Source: DAOTTX01 sp034437515
GTDB lineage: Bacteria > Chloroflexota > Anaerolineae > Aggregatilineales > Phototrophicaceae
DNA length: 19,759 nucleotides
Direction of reading: 5' to 3'
NCBI GenBank assembly: GCA_034437515.1
Contig: DAOTTX010000378.1
Location: 1-19,759 of the forward strand
Under the pieces are notes generated by a model. It was not told the origin of the DNA and searched no databases. It was given only the letters and a program-made list of their open reading frames with translations. This document shows positions 15,619-19,759 of this stretch, piece after piece; position 1 is the first letter of the stretch; every line of letters starts with the position of its first letter. The position numbers and the translations under genes are program-made.

Positions 15619-16632
15619 TTAAAAGTCAATATCTGGCGCGGATCGCTGACAGTCATCGCGCCGCAGTTCCTCGATGAGCGTGTGTCGTTCGGTCGCGCTC
15701 ATCCCCTTTATCCACTCGGCTAAGTGCCTGAGATTCCTCATATCGCTGTTCATCTCCACCGCGAAAGCACGGGCGAGCAGTTCGGTTTCCTCGTGCGTCA
15801 GCCCTGCCAGCAGCGGACGGAATTCAAGCTGCACCGCTTCGGGGTCGTCTTCGGTTGGCGCAGCATAGTGGCGGTAGTAGCCCACGGCTGTCGTGCGCTC
15901 GTCCGTCCGGCGCACGCCACACCACACCGCCCATTCGAGTTCCGGATCATCCCCGTCCTGCTCGTAGCCGTGTACCTCTGCTGTCACGACCTCACGCTGG
16001 CGTTCACGGATGGCGGCCAGGTCGTCGTGACGCTGCTCCCACTCCGGCCCGACGTAACGCGCCATCTGTTCCATCATTGCCTGCTCGGTCACGGTGTGCA
16101 GCAACTCGATGTGATTCACCTTCTGGTTGCGGCTGAAAAAGAGCGGCACACGACCGCCATGCTCCTCTTCGTAGACCGTGCCCGGTAGCACCACATGAGT
16201 GTGAGGGTTATGCTGTCCCGGCGCTTTCGGGTCGTCCGTCTGGCGGTGATGCGTCACGTAGCTGAACTCACAGCCGGTATCCAGCCCACGCGCCTCGAAG
16301 AAGTCATCCACCACCCGCTCGGTCAGTTCGCGCACGAAGCGCTCGCGCTCATCCGGCGCGACCATGCCGATTAAGTCCGGGTTCGGGTTGACCACCAGCG
16401 AGAAGGTCAGCACATGCTGACTCTTCAGGTCGTCACAGCGTTGGGCGATCTCAGCGACCGAGCCACCCATGCCACGATCGACCCAGCGCTCACGCCCAAC
16501 GACGAACTGCGCCTTCTCCGTGCGGCTCTCGCGGTAGGTCAGGTAGCGCAGCAGGTTCTTCGACTGCTTCGCGCCATCGGCTGAGGGCTTCTTGTACTGC
16601 ACATTGGCAACACACATCTGCTTGCGATCCAT
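15619..16632 (-). CDS. Relaxase (mobilisation nuclease), 337 aa
   Basis: The hallmark is HNPHTHVVLPGT (His 141, 144, 146), the HxPHxH metal-binding motif of relaxases, preceded by FSYVTHHRQTDD. Candidate catalytic tyrosines lie near the N-terminus (Tyr 13, 30, 33; LLRYLTYRES). Relaxases nick oriT, bind the 5' end covalently and lead the strand into the recipient. The protein is short: only the nuclease domain and an alpha-helical tail, no helicase or primase domain, as in mobilisable elements that borrow another conjugation machine. GAGGGG precedes the ATG, which is three bases after the RHH gene stop, so the two are co-translated. MobP-like assignment is tentative; relaxase function is well supported. 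Confidence 0.85.
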   Translation of the reverse strand: MDRKQMCVANVQYKKPSADGAKQSKNLLRYLTYRESRTEKAQFVVGRERWVDRGMGGSVAEIAQRCDDLKSQHVLTFSLVVNPNPDLIGMVAPDERERFVRELTERVVDDFFEARGLDTGCEFSYVTHHRQTDDPKAPGQHNPHTHVVLPGTVYEEEHGGRVPLFFSRNQKVNHIELLHTVTEQAMMEQMARYVGPEWEQRHDDLAAIRERQREVVTAEVHGYEQDGDDPELEWAVWCGVRRTDERTTAVGYYRHYAAPTEDDPEAVQLEFRPLLAGLTHEETELLARAFAVEMNSDMRNLRHLAEWIKGMSATERHTLIEELRRDDCQRSAPDIDF

Positions 16633-16635
16633 GTG

Positions 16636-16941
16636 CTACCCCTCACGTCGCCGTCGGACGCTGTTCACGAAGTCGGTGAACTGCGCAGTCAGCGCCTCAA
16701 CCTTCGCATCCAGTGCGTCCACCTTGCTCTCGATGCCTTTCGCTATTGCCCGGCGCGACCCCGGCAGGTCTTCCTGGGCGGCCAAATAGTAGTTGAGTGC
16801 GTCACGCAGCAGGTCGTTTTTGCTAACGAACGTCCCGACACGGGCACGAACGCGGCGCAGTTCTTCCAGCCGGCGCATCTGATCCGGGGTCAGGTTCACC
16901 GTCATACGCTCGCTGTAGGGATTGGGTTTCTTCTTCGTCAT
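16636..16941 (-). CDS. MobC-like ribbon-helix-helix accessory protein (101 aa)
   Basis: ERMTVNLTPDQMRRLEELRR (about 11-30) with SKNDLLRDALNYYLAAQ (about 40-56) is an RHH DNA-binding fold. The C-terminal half (IESKVDALDAKVEALTAQFT) is a coiled coil with a basic end (RRRREG). RHH proteins encoded right before relaxase genes usually bind oriT and help form the relaxosome. The ATG overlaps the previous gene's stop in ATGA, and the relaxase starts three bases after its own stop, so the three form one translational unit. Confidence 0.78.
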   Translation of the reverse strand: MTKKKPNPYSERMTVNLTPDQMRRLEELRRVRARVGTFVSKNDLLRDALNYYLAAQEDLPGSRRAIAKGIESKVDALDAKVEALTAQFTDFVNSVRRRREG

Positions 16942-17267
16942 TCATTCGTTCCTTCCTCTATATGGGTAGTCTGGATCGCCTGACGCAGTTTCGCCGTTGG
17001 ACGGAAGCGCACATAGACCCGCTTCAGCATCTGCGGCGCGGCTTTGCCATGCGTCGCTTCAAGCCGCTGGCGGATCGCTCCGGCACTGCGCAGGCTCTGC
17101 ACCTCGGCAGAGAGCTTGCCCAGATCGGCGACAATCACGATCCCACCGGGCTGTGCCAGTGCTTCCAGCCACAGTTCCGCCAGGACTTCGAGTACCTCAG
17201 CCACCTCGCGCCGCTTCAGATGCGGCAGGCGCTGGTGGATGGCGCTAACGGTTTCACGGTGATTCAC
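16938..17267 (-). CDS. Divergent HU/IHF-like DNA-bending protein (109 aa)
   Basis: The helical N-terminus (REVAEVLEVLAELWLEALAQ), VIVADLGKLSAEV where HU has VxLxGFGTF, and the end RVYVRFRPTAKLRQAI, where HU has VPAFKAGKALKDAV, suggest the HU/IHF fold with a longer arm region. IHF-like bending at oriT is common in relaxosomes, and the gene heads the mobilisation operon. It starts at GTG with AGGAG seven bases upstream. The similarity is distant, so the call is moderate. Confidence 0.6.
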   Translation of the reverse strand: MNHRETVSAIHQRLPHLKRREVAEVLEVLAELWLEALAQPGGIVIVADLGKLSAEVQSLRSAGAIRQRLEATHGKAAPQMLKRVYVRFRPTAKLRQAIQTTHIEEGTNE

Positions 17268-17300
17268 AGTTCAACTCCTCGTCTTTCGTTGGTTGGTTCC

Positions 17301-17509
17301 GCCGTCGGACGATTACTCGCCCGACGGCAAAGGCGCGAAACGCATGTGATGCGGCTTTGCCGCGCACAACGGCAGGGTGTGCGCTCGTTCGGCGTGGTTC
17401 GCCATGCCGAGCGGTGTGGCCGGGGCAGCGCACCGCCACACCGGTGCAGGTCGCAGCGCGGGCTGCACCAGCCTCCCCGGCGCATGAGGGGCGAGCGTAT
17501 TTAGCTCGC
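17301..17509. repeat. Array of six consecutive stem-loops (oriT candidate region)
   Basis: Inverted repeats follow one another: 17301-17308/17321-17328 (8 bp), 17351-17355/17359-17363 (5 bp, 3-nt loop), 17389-17397/17402-17410 (9 bp with one G-U, TTCG loop), 17413-17420/17435-17442 (8 bp), 17443-17449/17463-17469 (7 bp) and 17491-17496/17504-17509 (6 bp). The array lies upstream of the HU-MobC-relaxase operon, where oriT is usually found. No convincing protein is encoded on either strand here. Confidence 0.65.
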
Positions 17510-17512
17510 TTG

Positions 17513-17590
17513 CTAATCTTGAGGCACAAGGGCGATGTATGACATCACCGCTAGCGCACCCACTGTGTGATGCCCTAGCCTCAAGATTAG
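17513..17590. repeat. Large nested palindrome
   Basis: Perfect 13-bp arms CTAATCTTGAGGC (17513-17525) and its complement (17578-17590) enclose GGGC/GCCC (17530-17533/17572-17575), CATCAC/GTGATG (17543-17548/17567-17572) and the 8-bp palindrome CGCTAGCG (17549-17556). It lies between the stem-loop array and the IS110 upstream region. It could be the target of the IS, a subterminal IS structure, or the outermost part of oriT. Confidence 0.7.
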
Positions 17591-17760
17591 TGTACGGTCG
17601 CACATCCCCTATGTCGGTCACTGTGGCAGCGACTCGTCTCGTACTACACTTTCGGGACACGCTGCCAGCATCGGAGAGGACCCTTAGCTTGCCGTCCCTT
17701 GAGGACCGTGGGAGACCGTCCCCCGATGTTGTGATGTGGCGGCTGTCGTAAAAACGTCGC
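17591..17760 (+). ncRNA. Candidate IS110 bridge RNA (upstream non-coding region)
   Basis: Upstream of the IS110-type transposase lies about 250 bp without a gene. Its structure: GGCAGCG (17625-17631)/CGCTGCC (17660-17666) with an inner stem 17636-17641/17653-17658 and an 11-nt loop; then stem CATCGG (17669-17674)/CCGATG (17723-17728) enclosing two hairpins (17678-17681/17694-17697 with a 13-nt loop; 17710-17713/17719-17722). IS110-group elements encode in this position a bridge RNA whose two loops pair with target and donor DNA. Ends are not defined; assignment is by position and structure only. Confidence 0.45.
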
Positions 17761-17840
17761 GCCATGAGCGCCTTAGCAAGCGAACGGCCAGTCCATGTCT
17801 TGCGTGACCGTAACCACCACTCAAGCAAGGAGGAGTTCTC

Positions 17841-18407
17841 ATGCATTACTTGGGCATCGACTGGGCGACTGAAAAACATGATCTGTGCCTCATGGCCGAC
17901 GACGGGCGTGTCCTCAGCCAGTTCGAGATTACGCATGATATGGCTGGCTTCAGCAAACTCTACGAGCTGCTCAAGACCCTGCCGGACATCCGTATCAATA
18001 TCGAACGCTCGGATGGGCTGTTGGTGGACTGGCTGGTTCAGCAGGGAGCCGATCTCTACATCACGCCACCGCACGTCCTGGCACATCGCCGCCCGACCCG
18101 CGTCAAGGATGACAAAGGGGATGCCTTTTTGTTGGCCTACTTGTTGCGTCTGCAAGATCCAGATTGCCGCCCGTACAGTCGTCAGAGTCAGATTGTGACC
18201 CACCTCAGACAACTCGTTCGCGCTTACGATCGGGCACTGGCGGAGCAGCGTCGGCTCTGTAACCAGTTGATCTACAACTTGCGTCAGTACTACCCGGTGG
18301 CGTTGACGCTGTTTTCCTTCGTGCGTTCGCCTTCCTCGATGCCGTCCCACCAGTCCAGGATGTCGGCATCGCTGTCCTCGAACGCCTTGAAGGTGATCAT
18401 CCGGTAA
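17841..18407 (+). pseudogene. IS110-family transposase, truncated after the DEDD domain
   Basis: This is the only convincing plus-strand gene. MHYLGIDWATEKHDLCLMAD, NIERSDGLLVDWL and VKDDKGDAFLLAYLLR give the RuvC-like DEDD residues (Asp 7, Glu 55, Asp 91, Asp 94) of IS110 recombinases. A coiled linker ends at about residue 159 (QYYPVALTLFS, near 18317); the remaining codons read antisense through the partition gene. The C-terminal Transposase_20 domain with the catalytic Ser is missing, so the enzyme should be dead. AAGGAGG is seven to eight bases before the ATG. The truncation probably arose by deletion or recombination that removed the right half of the IS. Confidence 0.88.
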
Positions 18408-18436
18408 CGGCGCTTTTGCTTTTTGTGTTTTCCCAT
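18290..18436 (-). pseudogene. ParR-like RHH partition adaptor, 3' end replaced by IS110 sequence (48 aa left)
   Basis: The frame begins MGKHKKQKRRYRMITFKAF with GGAG seven bases before the ATG, then EDSDADILDWWDGIEEGERT, and ends NATG. The basic start, beta strand (YRMITFKA), helix (ADILDWWDGI) and GERT resemble small RHH proteins encoded after ParM, whose second helix normally follows GER. Here the reading continues into sequence antisense to the transposase and stops at 18290. I infer the second helix was lost at the junction (about 18295-18330). An intact unknown 48-aa protein is the alternative. Confidence 0.55.
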
Positions 18437-18452
18437 GTTCCTCTCCTTTGAA

Positions 18453-18496
18453 GGGGTCTTACCCGTACAACCGGTTAGGCAGACCGGTCAGACCCC
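18453..18496. repeat. Hairpin between the ParM and ParR-like genes
   Basis: Outer arms GGGGTCT (18453-18459) and AGACCCC (18490-18496) enclose two ACCGGT palindromes (18470-18475, 18483-18488). No T run follows. It could adjust the ratio of the two partition proteins or serve as a binding site for the RHH partner (centromere-like). Confidence 0.5.
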
Positions 18497-18504
18497 TGTT
18501 TCAG

Positions 18505-19575
18505 CTATTCCTTGCGGGCGGCGAAGTGGGCGTAATGCAGATAACCTCTTGCATTCGCCATTTGCGCGTCCGGCACCAGCCTGGTCTGTGGATAAGCTTC
18601 AACCACCTGCTCATACACCAGCTCCGCGCCACCACCTGACAGGTAAATCACATCGACAGTTGTGCCACGCTGCCACTTCTCGCTGAGTAGGTTGACAGTC
18701 GCACTACGTAAGGGCGTGAGCGCCTCTTCCACCTCTTCGGAATAATCCACCGGCTTGCCGCTGGCGGTGAATATCCCGGTGCGGAGAACCTGCTCGATGA
18801 TCCGGTGCGGCATCTTCTCGCGGTAATCCCGTTCCAGCATCTCGGCGATGCGCTCTTGTGCCGTGTAGACCCCACTCTCGATACTGCCGCTCTCGGCATC
18901 CACGTAATCGCCATCATCATCCAGGATGATGTCTACGGTATAAGTGCCGACATCCACGACCCCAGTGCGCATGTAGGTGTGGTAAACGTTGATCTCGCCG
19001 GTGGGCGTGAGCATCATGGCATAGGCACTGCCATAGGGTTGCGGCATGACCATCACCTCGGTCACGTTGGCGATGACCTCGCAGCTATCCGTCTGGATCA
19101 GGTGCTGACCGAGCAGGGCTTCTTTCAGTTCGGCGGCATCGCGCATGTGATCCACCGGAAGGCCGGACGAGATTCTGAGATGCACGACATCCCGTCCCCA
19201 CACCCCCTGCACCAGCTTGCCAATCGCCGCTTTCGCCAGCCGCAGACGGAAGGCGTTACCCATCGTGCGTTCGTTGGCGGTACGCCCGCGTAACCGGAGC
19301 AGTTCGCCGGGCGGAAGCTGCGCCAGCGCCAGATCACCGACGAACCAGGTTGAGCCGTCCTCGTCGGTCAGTAGGTCGCCAGGGTATTTCGCCGCCAGCG
19401 CCTCGCGGTTGAACTTGATCTCGCGGGCATGACCCGCGACCGATGGAAAGGCGACAGCGCCAGCCCCCGTCACAACTTTGGTGACACCGTAACCGATGTC
19501 CAGTCCGACGGTGAGGATGCCGCTCCGGTCTGTGGTGGATACTGCTGCCTGCTGAGTGTTCCTACGCTTTGCCAC
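18505..19575 (-). CDS. ParM/StbA-like actin ATPase for plasmid segregation (356 aa)
   Basis: An actin-fold protein: phosphate-1 motif GLDIGYGVTK (about 24-33), phosphate-2 motif VDVGTYTVDI (about 220) and adenosine motif YLSGGGAELV (about 318). ParM-type filaments push plasmid copies apart, using an RHH adaptor bound to a centromere. Start choice: the reading frame stays open upstream, but GTG at 19575 has a clear AAGGAG seven bases before it and gives MAKRRNTQQ, a normal beginning; the upstream extension is Arg/Phe-rich and overlaps another reading frame. A small RHH-like gene follows 68 bp downstream and is truncated. This suggests the element was, or can be, extrachromosomal. The actin family is clear; the exact subfamily is not. 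Confidence 0.86.
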   Translation of the reverse strand: MAKRRNTQQAAVSTTDRSGILTVGLDIGYGVTKVVTGAGAVAFPSVAGHAREIKFNREALAAKYPGDLLTDEDGSTWFVGDLALAQLPPGELLRLRGRTANERTMGNAFRLRLAKAAIGKLVQGVWGRDVVHLRISSGLPVDHMRDAAELKEALLGQHLIQTDSCEVIANVTEVMVMPQPYGSAYAMMLTPTGEINVYHTYMRTGVVDVGTYTVDIILDDDGDYVDAESGSIESGVYTAQERIAEMLERDYREKMPHRIIEQVLRTGIFTASGKPVDYSEEVEEALTPLRSATVNLLSEKWQRGTTVDVIYLSGGGAELVYEQVVEAYPQTRLVPDAQMANARGYLHYAHFAARKE

Positions 19576-19609
19576 TGTGATACTCCTTATGAATGAAAAG
19601 AAGCCACAC

Positions 19610-19759
19610 CTAACTTTCGGAGTCATCTTCAGCAGATGCCTCGTCAATCGGGTGGGCTTCAGGACGAACGAAATCGAAAGGTTCGCAGCGCGAAATAGCG
19701 TGCGCGACCTCACTGGGATGAAAGCTTTTGGATTTGTCGTGAGTAGTACCTGTTAGAAG
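19610..19759 (-). CDS. C-terminal end of an unknown protein (partial, enters from the right edge)
   Basis: A frame open from the right edge for 49 codons ends at TAG, 34 bp before the ParM start. The product contains SFHPSEVAHAISRCEPFDFV and ends in an acidic tail DEASAEDDSES. The acidic C-terminus and the close spacing to ParM suggest a real gene in the same operon. I do not recognise the family, and the fragment is too short to say more. Confidence 0.42.
   Translation of the reverse strand, partial: LLTGTTHDKSKSFHPSEVAHAISRCEPFDFVRPEAHPIDEASAEDDSES

Noticed and set aside
17313..18350. 345-aa minus-strand ORF across the stem-loop array and antisense to the IS110 transposase
   Set aside because: It runs antisense to a recognised transposase and through strong hairpins, and its translation shows no family motif.
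19576..19713. 46-residue upstream extension of the ParM-like protein
   Set aside because: AAGGAG precedes the GTG at 19575; the extension is unlike actin N-termini and overlaps another frame with a better C-terminus.
1..19759. tRNA or rRNA genes as integration target
   Set aside because: I recognised no tRNA cloverleaf or rRNA sequence in the window.

Overview
The window reads as part of a mobilisable or integrative genetic element (or plasmid) carrying a class II lanthipeptide cluster. Almost every gene is on the minus strand. No taxonomic marker is present. The mixture of a large serine recombinase, an AEP-type primase-helicase, a ParM-like actin and a LanM/LanT/LanFEG cluster would fit Chloroflexota or another environmental multicellular bacterium, but this is a weak inference. 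The backbone (about 1-2500 and 12560-19759) is visibly GC-rich. The lanthipeptide block (about 3240-12240) is clearly more AT-rich.

Left backbone (1-3240): a large serine recombinase runs off the left edge, with a terminator-like hairpin directly before its GTG start. Upstream are a small protein, a ribbon-helix-helix (RHH) protein, and a leader region with three copies of a composite motif interleaved with very small ORFs. A decayed VapC-type toxin gene follows.

Lanthipeptide block (3277-12202): one promoter drives lanA, then an intergenic hairpin terminator that probably works as a readthrough attenuator, then lanM, two ABC-2-type permeases, an ABC ATPase (a LanFEG-like immunity exporter), an unusually short HlyD-like membrane protein, and a C39-peptidase ABC transporter (LanT). 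LanM should dehydrate and cyclise the core peptide, LanT should cut after Gly-Gly and export it, and the FEG exporter should protect the producer. No LanD, lantibiotic regulator or second LanA/LanM was found.

Mobility and replication backbone (12234-17267): a transposase-OrfA-like remnant lies at the island edge, followed by a field of 9-bp-period GTCACCG repeats, a primase-helicase, a 17-bp-stem hairpin, a relaxase, a MobC-like RHH protein and a divergent HU-like protein. The last three form a compact mobilisation operon that reads into the primase.

Right part (17268-19759): an array of consecutive stem-loops (oriT candidate), a large nested palindrome, a structured non-coding stretch that may be an IS110 bridge RNA, and an IS110-family transposase cut off after its DEDD domain. 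The cut joins the IS to a small RHH-like (ParR-like) gene lying downstream of a ParM-like actin gene, so the partition system looks broken. The C-terminal end of another gene enters from the right edge.
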